From contig NZ_JAERQF010000004.1 of the NCBI RefSeq assembly GCF_016734815.1, forward strand, positions 62,001-126,000: a DNA stretch of 64,000 nucleotides, read 5' to 3'. The DNA is from Hymenobacter rubidus. Its GTDB lineage: Bacteria > Bacteroidota > Bacteroidia > Cytophagales > Hymenobacteraceae. The position numbers were made by a program, and so were the translations under genes. Under the pieces are notes generated by a model that was given only the letters and a program-made list of their open reading frames with translations, did not search any database and was not told the origin of the DNA. Below, one piece after another: positions 25,658-35,171 of this stretch; the first letter of the stretch is position 1; the number at the start of each line of letters is the position of its first letter.

Positions 25658-26845
25658 ATGTCCACCTCCACCGAAAACCCTGCCGGCTACTCCATCGAAG
25701 AAGGCAACGCCGCCTCGCGCAACGCCTACAACTGGTCGAAAAAAACCTTCCGAAACCGCGCCGGCAAGCCCGGCGAGCCCGCCCAGGACCTCGACGGCGG
25801 CTTCTCCAACGAAATCCGCTTCGGGGCGGAACGGCTGGGCATCAGCTCCGACGGCATCGGGACCAAGATTGAAGTGGCCGAGCGCTTGAACAAGTACGAC
25901 ACCCTCGGCTACGACCTCATCGCCATGACGGCCGACGACCTCATTGCCGCCGGTTTCGTACCCACCAACCTCTCCAACATCATCGACGTGAACCACCTCG
26001 ACTACGATGTGGTGGACCAGATGATGCGCGGCCTGCACGATGCCGCCAACTTCGCCCAGGTGGCCATCACGGGCGGCGAAATTGCGGAGCTGGGCAACCG
26101 CATCGGCGGCTGGCCGGGCGCCAAGATGAACTTCAACTGGTGCTCCACGGCCATTGGGGTGCTGCACCCGAGCCTGGCCCAGCCCCTGAGCGGCAAAACC
26201 GCCCAGGCCGGCCACGTGGTGGTGGCCCTGCGCTCGCCCTCGTTCCGCTCCAACGGCTACTCGCTGGCCCGCAAAACCCTGCAAAAGGTATTCGGCGACA
26301 ACTGGCACGACGCCCCCTTCGACGCTGTGCTTAATGAAGAATTAGGAATGAAGAATGAAGAATTGGGAGCGCCTGATAATTCCTCATTCCTCATTCCTCA
26401 TTCCTCATTAAGCGCAGCCGCAGGCGAAGCGCCAAAGTCCTGGGGCGAGGCCATGCTCGCGCCTTCACTCATCTACTCGCCCGGCGTGGCGGCCCTGCTC
26501 GATGCCGGCCTGCCGCTGCACGGCGTGGCCCACATCACCGGCGGCGGCGTGGCCGACAACTTTTCGCGGGTGCTCAAAAATGGCCTCGGCGCGGTGTTGG
26601 ATAATCTGTTTGCGCCACTGCCCGCCATGCAGCGCCTCTGCGAAATCGGCGGCATCAGTGCCGAAACGGCCTACCTCTACTGGAACATGGGCACCGGCAT
26701 GCTCCTCGTGACCGAAGAAGCCAGCGCCGCCGCCGTGGTAGCCTCGCTGCAAGCCAGCGGCTACGAGGCGCAAATAGCAGGACACCTCACGGCCGAGCGC
26801 GGCGTGACACTGCGCGTGGCGGCTGGAGAACTGCGGTATGAGTAG
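25658..26845 (+). CDS. purM: Phosphoribosylformylglycinamidine cyclo-ligase with a repeat-encoded insertion
   Basis: 395 aa from the ATG at 25658; the frame extends to 25577 through a palindromic element and is rejected there. AIR synthetase features: SSDGIGTKIEVAER, DLIAMTADDLIAAG, SNIIDVNHLDYD, ITGGEIAELGN, FRSNGYSLARKTL and HITGGGVADNFSRVL. It converts FGAM to AIR, following PurLQ. Residues ~224-252 (LNEELGMKNEELGAPDNSSF...) are encoded by an 85-bp palindrome in frame, between the two domains, and are not part of the normal fold. A shorter enzyme without them would be of ordinary length. Confidence 0.93.
   Translation: MSTSTENPAGYSIEEGNAASRNAYNWSKKTFRNRAGKPGEPAQDLDGGFSNEIRFGAERLGISSDGIGTKIEVAERLNKYDTLGYDLIAMTADDLIAAGFVPTNLSNIIDVNHLDYDVVDQMMRGLHDAANFAQVAITGGEIAELGNRIGGWPGAKMNFNWCSTAIGVLHPSLAQPLSGKTAQAGHVVVALRSPSFRSNGYSLARKTLQKVFGDNWHDAPFDAVLNEELGMKNEELGAPDNSSFLIPHSSLSAAAGEAPKSWGEAMLAPSLIYSPGVAALLDAGLPLHGVAHITGGGVADNFSRVLKNGLGAVLDNLFAPLPAMQRLCEIGGISAETAYLYWNMGTGMLLVTEEASAAAVVASLQASGYEAQIAGHLTAERGVTLRVAAGELRYE
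26329..26413. repeat. Protein-coding palindromic element inside purM
   Basis: Left arm GCTTAATGAAGAATTAGG..., right arm four CTCATTC-like units ending TCATTAAGC. The 36-bp arms pair with several mismatches. The unit preserves the reading frame and encodes LNEELGMKNEEL...NSSFLIPHSSLSA. A related unit lies inside pbpC at 51316-51417. Confidence 0.85.
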
Positions 26846-26892
26846 TAGCCCAGCGGCTGAGGTACACTATCGGTCCTGAAACAACTCTTGCG

Positions 26893-27015
26893 ATGGTGCC
26901 TTTCCTGCGTCTGGGTTCCTTGGCTCCGCTTTTCAATACTGTTAGACTTGTGGCCCTGATGCTGAGCGGGCTGCTATTTTTTACTGCCTACAAGCTGCTG
27001 AAGGAATCGCCCTAA
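26893..27015 (+). CDS. Short hydrophobic protein (40 aa), unknown
   Basis: ATG at 26893 to TAA at 27013-27015, immediately followed by a strong terminator. The sequence starts MVPFLRLGSLAPLFNTVR, has a hydrophobic helix (LVALMLSGLLFFTAYKLL) and ends KESP. It looks like a single-pass membrane peptide. Support is the intact frame, the hydrophobic profile and the stop abutting the terminator. The family is unknown. Confidence 0.5.
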   Translation: MVPFLRLGSLAPLFNTVRLVALMLSGLLFFTAYKLLKESP

Positions 27016-27048
27016 AAAAAGCCTGCCGTGTTAGCGGCAGGCTTTTTT
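27014..27048. terminator. Bidirectional terminator
   Basis: A7-GCCTGCCG-TGTTAG-CGGCAGGC-T6. It serves the 40-aa frame on the plus strand and the leftward DUF2752 gene, which ends at 27056. Confidence 0.88.
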
Positions 27049-27055
27049 AGGTGAT

Positions 27056-27391
27056 TTAAAATCCAATCCAGCCCAAGCGTCGGGCGGAGGTCAGGACCTC
27101 TTTGGCCCATAAGAAGGCCAGCATGGGAAGCACTAGCACAAACAAGTGGTTGAACCCCCAGGCCGTGCGCCATTGCAGGTGAATGGCATGCATGCAGGCG
27201 CGGCCCATTCCACAGCCGGGGCATTCCTGGTCCAGCAGCACCCGGCTGAGGCAGATGCTTTTGGTGTGGTCCAGGAAGTCGGCCGGCAGCAGGAGCAGCG
27301 TGAGCCACACCAGCGCCGAGCCAACCACCACGGCCTGGGCCCGCCAGCGGTGGGGCTGGGTTGGATTAGAGTTTCTTAGCGTAGTCGCCAT
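27056..27391 (-). CDS. DUF2752 membrane protein
   Basis: 111 aa. It has an N-terminal hydrophobic segment (AVVVGSALVWLTLLLLPADF), the hallmark CPGCGMGRACMHAI motif and a C-terminal helix (HLFVLVLPMLAFLWAKEVL). DUF2752 proteins are small inner-membrane proteins of unknown function, often beside TM2-domain genes in Bacteroidota. Here the start overlaps the TM2 gene by 26 bp, so translation is probably coupled. Confidence 0.85.
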   Translation of the reverse strand: MATTLRNSNPTQPHRWRAQAVVVGSALVWLTLLLLPADFLDHTKSICLSRVLLDQECPGCGMGRACMHAIHLQWRTAWGFNHLFVLVLPMLAFLWAKEVLTSARRLGWIGF

Positions 27392-27971
27392 CTTTCGGCT
27401 TTAGGTCGCCGGTGATGATGCGCACCAGGTCAATCAAGGCCCAAATGCCACAGCCGCCTGCGGTTAACAACTGCACAATGCCGATGCCGGTATAGCCCAG
27501 GTAGAAACGGTGGATGCCGAGGCCACCCACCAGCAGTACCAGTACGAGGGCCACAATCTGACTCTTGCCTTCGGCCGAGAGGGAAGCGGCTGGCGCGGTG
27601 TGCTTGGCGGCCTGCTTGCTGAACTGACGCTCCAAGGCCGGGAGGCGCTTGGCGATGCGCTGTTGCTGCTTGGGGGTTAGCGTAAAGGTTGTGGCATGCT
27701 TGGAGGCGTTGGAGGTGGAAGCAACGGTGGCGGTATTTGCCGACAGCGAGGCCGAAATTTCTTGTTCAACTGCCGTATCGGGTGCCACGGGTGCAGTGGT
27801 AGCGGTGGTGGTTTCAATAGCAGGTGCTACGGCTACTGATTTGTTGGTGCTGTAAGCTGCCGAGGCCGAGCTGTTGTCGAACTGGAAGTAACGGCCCGAC
27901 GAGCATGCTGCGGTTGCCATGAGGGGAACCAGGGCAACCAAGGTGTGAAATTTACGCTTGAACAAACGCAT
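27366..27971 (-). CDS. TM2-domain lipoprotein
   Basis: 201 aa. The signal peptide with lipobox MATAAC (Cys23) suggests a lipid anchor. A Ser/Thr/Ala-rich low-complexity stretch (~35-95) is followed by a basic helical region (TPKQQQRIAKRLPALERQFSKQ). The C-terminal TM2 domain has two helices: IVALVLVLLVGGLGIHRFYLGY and IVQLLTAGGCGIWALIDLVRI. Function is unknown; TM2 domains occur in small envelope proteins. It overlaps the DUF2752 gene. Confidence 0.85.
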   Translation of the reverse strand: MRLFKRKFHTLVALVPLMATAACSSGRYFQFDNSSASAAYSTNKSVAVAPAIETTTATTAPVAPDTAVEQEISASLSANTATVASTSNASKHATTFTLTPKQQQRIAKRLPALERQFSKQAAKHTAPAASLSAEGKSQIVALVLVLLVGGLGIHRFYLGYTGIGIVQLLTAGGCGIWALIDLVRIITGDLKPKDGDYAKKL

Positions 27972-28201
27972 AACAGAAAAAAGGAAAAAGGTGAATGAAT
28001 GAGCAGGTTTTCTGCACAGGCAAATAAATTGAGAAAATCGTTACGTTCAAAGCAACCTGCAGAATAGGGAATCAGAAAAATAACAAGTTAAATCCCGTTA
28101 AGGACGTGGGTAATGTTGCAAATATGCTATTAGTTAATATTTTAACTTAAAAATGCTCTATTCTCAATGGGGCAACGAAATTCCTCCTTTTAGAGCAATT
28201 T

Positions 28202-28275
28202 CCAGGTTGGTGGATGGAGTTAGAGACGCAAAATGTTGCGTCTCTAACTCGTTCAAAGAACCATTTACCAACCTG
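28202..28275. repeat. Nested palindrome with a family B core (GAGACGC)
   Basis: Inner perfect 14-bp arms AGTTAGAGACGCAA (28218-28231) and TTGCGTCTCTAACT (28236-28249) around AATG. Outer arms CCAGGTTGG and CCAACCTG flank it. There is no gene on either side for >200 bp. Confidence 0.8.
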
Positions 28276-28401
28276 AAAACCACTCCATATTAGCTCGCAC
28301 GCGGCGCTATGCCATGGCCCAATTGCTTGGCGGTGCCGCTGCTAGCGGCTTTATCAGGCCAAGACCACCAATTCATCGCCGCACTACGGCTACTCCGCAA
28401 C

Positions 28402-28680
28402 CTAGTCCGAAGCATCGGCCTTCGCTGTGCACTGCATAATAGCTAAACAGGCTCCTTGCAATAACCGCTTCAACATCAGGTAGTAAGCCCAAAGGGTGCG
28501 CAAGGTGGGCAGCATTTCTGGAAGCAGTTGCCCTTCATCAATGTTATCGGCCGGCAAGGTCTTGGTAATGTGCCGACGGTTCTCCGCAGAAAACAGTGAA
28601 TGGTATATTATATTGTAATAATTATAAAATTTTAGCAAATGGTTAAATGGGATTTTGTCTTTAAAATACCAAAATGCCAT
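28402..28680 (-). CDS. Hypothetical protein, weak
   Basis: 92 codons. The N-terminal half is Tyr/Phe/Lys-rich (MAFWYFKDKIPFNHLLKFYNYY) from AT-rich DNA; the rest (LPEMLPTLRTLWAYYLMLKRLL) could form a helix. No family is recognised and no clear promoter or terminator is seen. It may be a remnant of a transferred gene or a chance frame. Confidence 0.3.
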   Translation of the reverse strand: MAFWYFKDKIPFNHLLKFYNYYNIIYHSLFSAENRRHITKTLPADNIDEGQLLPEMLPTLRTLWAYYLMLKRLLQGACLAIMQCTAKADASD

Positions 28681-28915
28681 CTGTTATTATGTGGAATAAG
28701 GTACATAAACTCCTTTCAGGATGGTTTTAGAGGCTTTTATATATTGTTTAAGCGTTCAAGTATTATATAACCAGTATATTTTTTACCTGGGCAAAATCTG
28801 ATGAAAAGACAATTTATTGAAAACTCTTCGTATCTTTAAATCATCACTTCGCTATCAGGCTAATTATTGGCCGTCGACTTTCTAGCTTACTCATTCACTT
28901 TTACTGCTTCGCAAC

Positions 28916-29368
28916 GTGAAAAATTCGCTACGCTTCCTTCCGTTTGTGGGCCTGTTGAGCTTGGTAGCCGCCACGCAAGGGCACGCTCAGGCCGGACCCA
29001 ATGCAGCAGCCCGTACCAGCCCGGTGGCTCCGGCGGCCATCAAGCCCGATTCCGTGTTTGTCAACCCCGAGGTGCGGCCCCAGTTTGTGGGCGGTGACAA
29101 AGCTTTTATGGCCTACCTGAGCAAGTCCATTCGCTATCCGCAGCTGGCGCTGCAGCGGCGCGTGTCGGGCAAAGTGTATGTCAATTTTATCCTGAGTGCC
29201 CAGGGCAAGGTGCAGGATGCACACGTCATCAGCGGCCCCGGCAGCGGCCTGAACGACGAAGCGCTGCGCCTGATATGGCTGATGCCGCCCTGGGAGCCCG
29301 CCCGCTCAAATGGGCAGCCCGTGCGGGTGGCCTGCACCGTGCCCATCGCCTTCACCGCCGACCGGTAG
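28916..29368 (+). CDS. Periplasmic TonB C-terminal domain protein
   Basis: 150 aa from a GTG at 28916. A signal peptide (VKNSLRFLPFVGLLSLVAATQGHA) replaces the usual TonB membrane anchor. After an Ala/Pro linker comes a TonB C-terminal fold: PQFVGGDKAFMAYLSKSIRYPQLALQRRVSGKVYVNFILSAQGKVQDAHVISG, then LNDEALRLIWLMPPWEPARSNGQPV. Such stand-alone domains are frequent in Bacteroidota; without a membrane anchor it probably does not energise transport itself. A perfect 25-bp hairpin follows. Confidence 0.85.
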   Translation: MKNSLRFLPFVGLLSLVAATQGHAQAGPNAAARTSPVAPAAIKPDSVFVNPEVRPQFVGGDKAFMAYLSKSIRYPQLALQRRVSGKVYVNFILSAQGKVQDAHVISGPGSGLNDEALRLIWLMPPWEPARSNGQPVRVACTVPIAFTADR

Positions 29369-29391
29369 CTAATTGTCAAAGTGCCAACTAT

Positions 29392-29451
29392 ATGATAAAG
29401 CATCAAGCGTCCTGCCGGGGAATCCTGGCAGGACGCTTGATGCTTTATCAT
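29392..29451. terminator. Perfect 25-bp hairpin after the TonB-domain gene
   Basis: Arms 29392-29416 and 29427-29451 are perfectly complementary (ATGATAAAGCATCAAGCGTC...). There is no real T-run; it may act as a terminator or an RNA-stabilising hairpin. It abuts a family A element. Confidence 0.7.
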
Positions 29452-29454
29452 GCT

Positions 29455-29574
29455 GCGCCCGTCGGTCATCCTGAGCACCGCGAAGGACCTTATCGCGCCT
29501 GTGTCAATTGGGTGGCTGCAAACCCTTCAGCAGTAATAAGGCCCTTCGCGGTGCTCAGGATGACCGACGGGCGC
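29455..29574. repeat. Family A palindromic element (AAGGACCTT subtype)
   Basis: Arms GCGCCCGTCGGTCATCCTGA and its complement at 29555-29574 run inwards through GCACCGCGAAGGACCTTAT. It lies between convergent genes. Confidence 0.9.
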
Positions 29575-29599
29575 AGGAAAGTGTTGCAAAACATACTAC

Positions 29600-31558
29600 C
29601 TACTGGTACTGGCCGGTACCGGGCGCCCCCAGGCCAAAATCGGTGAAGGTGACGGTTTCGCGGGAGGTTTCGAACATGCGGAGGCCGTTGGGGGCGCTGA
29701 TGCCGCGCGGGTAGTAGCCAATCAGCAGTTGAAAGGTGCGCAGGGCCGTAAACTCGTTGCGGAAGCGCACCCCCAGCCCAAACCCCGTGTAGGGCGCATC
29801 TTGGAAGGGCGTGCCACCGCGGGGCTGGTCGCCTACCCAGGCGGCATCGGCAAAGGCGATGCCCGCCAGCCGAAAGCCCAGCAGCGAGAGCGGGGTAAAA
29901 AGCGTGGTTTCGTAGTTGAGCACGAAGCGGCTGGTGGCCAGAATGGGCGCCGCTGGCGAAAACCCGCGCAGGCCCCGGTTATCGGTAATGCCCTGGAGCA
30001 ATTCGCCCGGCCGGCGGTCGAACCCAATGGTGGCCTTGCTGCTGAAAAAATGCCGGTACTGCCAGTTGCCAAAGTGGTAGAGCTTGGTGAACGTGGTGAG
30101 CTCCGACGAGAGCAAGCCCTGCTCCCAATCGCGCTCCGTGTTCAGCTTCTGGTAAGCGCCCAGGTCCAGGGCGCCGTAGAGGTAGCCCGTGCGGGTGCTG
30201 AAGCCCGCCGCCGCGAAGCGGATGTCGGCGTAGCGGCGCGGCACCACACTGTTCATGTCGTAGCCGGCCGTGAAGCTGATGAGCGTACCGGTCGGAATGT
30301 CCTCGGTGCGGCCAAAGCCGAACAGGTACCGGTCCTTATAATAGCGGCGCACCGAGTAGCCCACCGTGCCCAGCAGCACCACGTCGTCGTTGTATTCGTT
30401 GTGGTAGTCGGGCAGCTTGCTCGCATCGGGGTGCGGGATGGCGCTGTAGTCGGTCCGAATGACGCGCGCCGACACAATGACGCGGCCTGGGTTTTCGTAG
30501 CCCAGGTCGTAGGAGCGCAGGCGGAGGGACCGGCCCACCCAAGCGTCCTGTATGTTGTAGTGCAGCGGGTAGTAGTCGTAGGGCTCGCCGGGCGTGGGGG
30601 GGGCCAAGACAATGTTCTGGCTGTACGAATTAAGGTTGATGGCGCCGGCATACCGCACACTGGGCGAATAAAAGTCGCGTTGCAGCGATACCCCGCCCGA
30701 GCGGTAGTTGTAGTCGTTGCGGTAGCGCCCCTGCGCATACAAAAAGTTGCGAAACGGGGCCGTGTAGCTGCCTTCGTACGACCAGGTTTGGGGCGTGCCG
30801 CCATCGGGTGCGTGCACGATGCCGTAGCGGTAGGCATTCTCGACCTGATGCCCCTGGCCCAGAAAATTCTGGTCGCCCAAGGTGACGAGGGCCGACGTGG
30901 CCGAGCCCACTTCCACACCCGCCGTGACGCTAAATACGTCGGTGGTCAGCACCACAATGTCCACGCTGTCGCGGGTGGTCGTGGCTTCGTTCACCAGCAC
31001 GCGGGCATCCAGGATTTCGGGCGTTTGGCGCAGCAGGCGTTCCGATTCGGTGAGGGCCTGGGGCTCCAGCGGCTGGCCGGGCCGAAACAGTAGCACCTGC
31101 CGGATGCGCGAGCGGGCCGTTTTGAGGTGCAGGGCGTTGCCCGACTTCTCCCAAAACGAGCGCGGCTGGCGGGTCGAGTCGGTGAGGCTGTAGCCAAAGG
31201 CATCGAGCGTGCGGATGTTGATGCGCCGCACAATCTTGAAGTTGTGCCGGTCGAACTGCCGGTCGAGCAGCACCGCGTCGAGGCCGGCTTGTTCTTCTTG
31301 GCGGCGGGTGAAGTTGAACAAGGCAGAAACTGCGCGGCCGGCAATGGTTTTGCGGCGCGAGTAGGCTTGCAAGCGCGTAATCACCCGCTGCTCGTCGAAG
31401 CGCTGGCGCAGGGAGTCGGGCCGGTGCGGCAGGATTTCCTGGTTGGCGTGCAGCGAATCGGGCGGCACGGCCATGCGCGGGTCAAACGTCTGCGCCCGCG
31501 CCGGCCGGGCGCCCCACGCCAGCAGTAACATCAGCAGAAAGCAGCCGCGAAAACTCAT
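29600..31558 (-). CDS. Outer-membrane beta-barrel protein with POTRA-like region (BamA/TamA-related)
   Basis: 652 aa. Signal peptide MSFRGCFLLMLLLAWGARPARAQ. Residues ~125-225 look like POTRA domains (IRQVLLFRPGQPLEPQALTESERLLRQTPEILDARVLV, then DSVDIVVLTTDVFSV). The rest alternates aromatic and polar residues as in a 16-strand barrel, with NRGLRGF near 540 resembling the conserved (V/I)RG(F/Y) loop of Omp85 proteins. A role in outer-membrane assembly or secretion is likely, but it is a paralogue rather than the main BamA, judging by the short POTRA part. It is single-gene and converges with the TonB-domain gene. Confidence 0.8.
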   Translation of the reverse strand: MSFRGCFLLMLLLAWGARPARAQTFDPRMAVPPDSLHANQEILPHRPDSLRQRFDEQRVITRLQAYSRRKTIAGRAVSALFNFTRRQEEQAGLDAVLLDRQFDRHNFKIVRRINIRTLDAFGYSLTDSTRQPRSFWEKSGNALHLKTARSRIRQVLLFRPGQPLEPQALTESERLLRQTPEILDARVLVNEATTTRDSVDIVVLTTDVFSVTAGVEVGSATSALVTLGDQNFLGQGHQVENAYRYGIVHAPDGGTPQTWSYEGSYTAPFRNFLYAQGRYRNDYNYRSGGVSLQRDFYSPSVRYAGAINLNSYSQNIVLAPPTPGEPYDYYPLHYNIQDAWVGRSLRLRSYDLGYENPGRVIVSARVIRTDYSAIPHPDASKLPDYHNEYNDDVVLLGTVGYSVRRYYKDRYLFGFGRTEDIPTGTLISFTAGYDMNSVVPRRYADIRFAAAGFSTRTGYLYGALDLGAYQKLNTERDWEQGLLSSELTTFTKLYHFGNWQYRHFFSSKATIGFDRRPGELLQGITDNRGLRGFSPAAPILATSRFVLNYETTLFTPLSLLGFRLAGIAFADAAWVGDQPRGGTPFQDAPYTGFGLGVRFRNEFTALRTFQLLIGYYPRGISAPNGLRMFETSRETVTFTDFGLGAPGTGQYQ

Positions 31559-31779
31559 AATTCAGCCCAACGCCGCAAAGTACGAAAAGGAGCCGGGGGT
31601 GTTTGCCGGCCAAGATACGGCTGGTGCCATCGGAGGCGGGGTTTTACTAAAATACGCGGGCATGCCGCAGGAGGGTTTTTCTAAAAACAGGAAACTATTC
31701 CCAAAAAAATTAGCTTAGAATAGTAGGCCTATTTGGTCGCTGTATATTACTTTTAAGCCCGAAAGCAACCCGCTGCCGC

Positions 31780-33048
<1,269 letters not shown>

Positions 33049-33055
33049 CCGCGCT

Positions 33056-33322
33056 ATGCAACCCGACGCTCTCTTCCTCCAAGGCCAACCCAAAGTGCAA
33101 ACCAGCACCTTAGGCGGCGTGCAAAACGACATCTTTTTTTCTGTCATGAAAGTCATCCACCGCCAACCGCAGCCGACGCCTTCGGCCAATTCCGATAAAG
33201 TAGCGCGCCTCTCGTGCTGCTGCCGCCTCAGCGAACTGATGCCGCTGGTGCGCCAGTTGCACACCGAGGCCCGCGCCCGCTACCAGGCCCAGCAGGGCGA
33301 ACAGCGCCAGCAGGCAGCGTAG
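33056..33322 (+). CDS. Hypothetical protein between the DNA-repair pair
   Basis: 88 codons from the ATG at 33056, 7 bp after the radical SAM stop; an internal ATG at 33146 gives 58 residues. The C-terminal part (CCCRLSELMPLVRQLHTEARARYQAQQGEQRQQ) is helical and charged. No family is recognised. Position in a tight gene pair favours a real gene, but composition is weak evidence. Confidence 0.35.
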   Translation: MQPDALFLQGQPKVQTSTLGGVQNDIFFSVMKVIHRQPQPTPSANSDKVARLSCCCRLSELMPLVRQLHTEARARYQAQQGEQRQQAA

Positions 33323-33358
33323 AAGTTGATTTGCCTGGGGCAGCAGCCAAGAAAGGTG

Positions 33359-33453
33359 GTCATGCTGAGCGCAGTCGAAGCATCTCTACCGCTTCGTTGC
33401 AGTCGATTGAATTACTACTGCAGTAGAGATGCTTCGACTGCGCTCAGCATGAC
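33359..33453. repeat. Family A palindromic element (GCATCTC type) between DNA-repair genes
   Basis: Arms GTCATGCTGAGCGCAGTCGA and complement, extending through AGCATCTCTACCGC with slight mismatch. The loop contains GTCGATTGAATTACT. It ends 6 bp before the TTG start used for the next gene. Confidence 0.92.
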
Positions 33454-33459
33454 GTTCTT

Positions 33460-34395
33460 TTGTTGCCCTTGAAACCTATCCGCCGCCCCACCTCCGTCTT
33501 GGCGTCTGCCGCCCCGCGCCGGCCCGGCGCGCCCGCGCTCACGGCTCCGCCGCGTGATTATACCTACGACGGCACCTTCGAGGGCCTGCTCACGGTGCTG
33601 TTCACGATATACGACTGGCGGGCCGCGCCCAGCAGCATTCAGCCCGAGGCTTCGGCCCAGGTGGGCCTGTTTGCCCAGCCAGCCCACCGCGAAACCGACG
33701 AGGCACTGGCGGCACGGGTATGGGACGGGCTCCTGAAAAGCATGGACAGCGAAGCCCGCACCCGCCTCTACCACGTCTTTCTGAGCGAGGACGCGGACCG
33801 GGAGCTGCTGATTTTTCGCTACGTGAATTTGGCCCTGCGCTCGGCCCAGGACGTTGCCGAAAACTACGCCAATGCCGATGTGCGCCGCGTGCAGCGCCTG
33901 GCCCAGCAGATGTTTCGCGAAAAGCACCGCATGGAGGCTTTCGTACGCTTCGAGAAAACGCAGGACGAGCTGTTCCACGCCACCATTGAGCCGGACATGG
34001 ACGTGCTGCCGCTCATTGCCGTGCACTTCACCAAGCGCTATGCCGACCAGCGCTGGCTGATTTATGACCGCCGCCGCCACTACGGCCTGTACTACGACCT
34101 GACGCGGACCGATGTGGTGCAGTTCGAAGCCGCCGCCGGCCGGAAAACCACCGATGTTTCGGCCACCGTGTTCGATGAGCGGGAGCCGCTATTCAAACTG
34201 CTGTGGCAGGTGTATTTCGACCACGTCAACATCCCGGAACGCAAGAACCTGAAGCTGCACCGGCGCCACATGCCGCTGCGCTACTGGAAGTACCTGAGCG
34301 AGAAACAGCCGCGGGAAGTGCGTTTCGAGCCTATCCAAAACAAGCAGCCGGTTGTGGGCAAGGAAGTTTCGGCCGGCCAGAAGGCGCTGGAGTAA
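33460..34395 (+). CDS. DUF4130 / TIGR03915 putative DNA repair protein
   Basis: 311 aa in the frame opened by TTG at 33460. The conserved fold begins at DYTYDGTFEGLLTVLFTIYDWR and includes LYHVFLSEDADRELLIFRYV, ADVRRVQRLAQQMFREKHRMEAFVRFEKTQDELFHA, PLIAVHFTKRYADQRWLIYDRRRHYGLYYDL and HRRHMPLRYWKYLSEK. Family members pair with TIGR03916 radical SAM proteins and are predicted to act in DNA metabolism. The first ~30 residues are Arg/Pro-rich and not conserved. No ATG lies before the domain, so the start is uncertain; a palindromic element directly upstream may have displaced the original start region. Confidence 0.88.
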   Translation: MLPLKPIRRPTSVLASAAPRRPGAPALTAPPRDYTYDGTFEGLLTVLFTIYDWRAAPSSIQPEASAQVGLFAQPAHRETDEALAARVWDGLLKSMDSEARTRLYHVFLSEDADRELLIFRYVNLALRSAQDVAENYANADVRRVQRLAQQMFREKHRMEAFVRFEKTQDELFHATIEPDMDVLPLIAVHFTKRYADQRWLIYDRRRHYGLYYDLTRTDVVQFEAAAGRKTTDVSATVFDEREPLFKLLWQVYFDHVNIPERKNLKLHRRHMPLRYWKYLSEKQPREVRFEPIQNKQPVVGKEVSAGQKALE

Positions 34396-34403
34396 GGGGT
34401 TAT

Positions 34404-34513
34404 TTAGGCCGTCATGCAGAGCGCAGCGAAGCATCTCGCGTGCCTTAGTGACTCAATCGATTGGTTTACTTCGGCACGCGAGATGCTTCGCTGCGCTCTG
34501 CATGACGACCTAA
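34404..34513. repeat. Family A palindromic element (GCATCTC type)
   Basis: TTAGGCCGTCATGCAGAGCG...GCATCTCGCGTGCC and an almost perfect complement ending GCATGACGACCTAA. The loop carries CAATCGATTGGTTTACT. It lies between convergent genes. Confidence 0.92.
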
Positions 34514-34544
34514 TGGGTTGCATATATTTTAAAGCAGACCCGTT

Positions 34545-35171
34545 TTACCAGCGGCGGCCCCGCGCCAGCAGCTCGCTCTTGGAGTTGATGTGAAGCTTGC
34601 TGTAGATGTTTTTGATGTGGCCGCGCACGGTGTCGATGCTGATGCCGAGGCGCACGGCAATAAGCTTGTAGCTCAATCCTTCCTCAATGGCCTGCACCAC
34701 CTGTTGCTCGCGGGGCGAAAGAGGCTGGTTGGGGGCAGCGACGGGCTGGAAAAAGCGCACTATCTGCCGGGCCACGGCCGGGCTCATGCTGCTGCCGCCC
34801 TCGGCCACGGCCAGCAGCCCGGCCTTGAGGTCGGTCAGGGGCGTGTTCTTCAGAAAATAGCCCACCGCGCCGGCACACAAGCCCTGGAAAATCCATTCAG
34901 GGTTGCCGGGTGGGGTGGTGAGGAGCACCACGTCGGTGCCCGGCAGCTGCGCCCGAATCAACCCCACGCCCTCGATGCCCGACTTGCCGGGCAGGCCAAT
35001 GTCGGAGAGAACCAGGCGGGGCGGAGCCGCCAGGCCGGGGGCCTGCTCCAGAAATGCTTCCACCGAGCCCACCGCGAGCGCACACTCGAACTCGGGCTGG
35101 GCGCAGAGGTAGGTATCCAGTGCCTGCCGCACGGCGGGCACGTCTTCGATGATGGCAAGAGAAATGGGCAT
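34545..35171 (-). CDS. NarL/FixJ-type response regulator
   Basis: 208 aa. Receiver with Asp57 (LVLSDIGLPGKSG) and the C-terminal LuxR-type helix-turn-helix (LSPREQQVVQAIEEGLSYKLIAVRLGISIDTVRGHIKNIYSKLHINSKSELLARG). The conserved Thr/Ser and Lys of the receiver are seen as LLTTPPG and YFLKNT. It lies downstream of a HisKA_3 kinase on the same strand and is its natural partner. A family A element separates them. Confidence 0.93.
   Translation of the reverse strand: MPISLAIIEDVPAVRQALDTYLCAQPEFECALAVGSVEAFLEQAPGLAAPPRLVLSDIGLPGKSGIEGVGLIRAQLPGTDVVLLTTPPGNPEWIFQGLCAGAVGYFLKNTPLTDLKAGLLAVAEGGSSMSPAVARQIVRFFQPVAAPNQPLSPREQQVVQAIEEGLSYKLIAVRLGISIDTVRGHIKNIYSKLHINSKSELLARGRRW

Larger units (their letters stand above)
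27972..28915. other. Gene-poor AT-rich interval
   Basis: Over 900 bp with only one weak 92-codon frame (28402-28680, minus) and one nested palindrome (28202-28275). The stretch 28080-28200 and 28600-28860 is strongly AT-rich. TATCTTTA near 28831 resembles a -7 box upstream of the TonB-domain gene. I see nothing else. Confidence 0.5.

Noticed and set aside
29729..31093. 454-codon plus-strand frame
   Set aside because: Antisense to the outer-membrane protein, which has a signal peptide and POTRA/barrel pattern.
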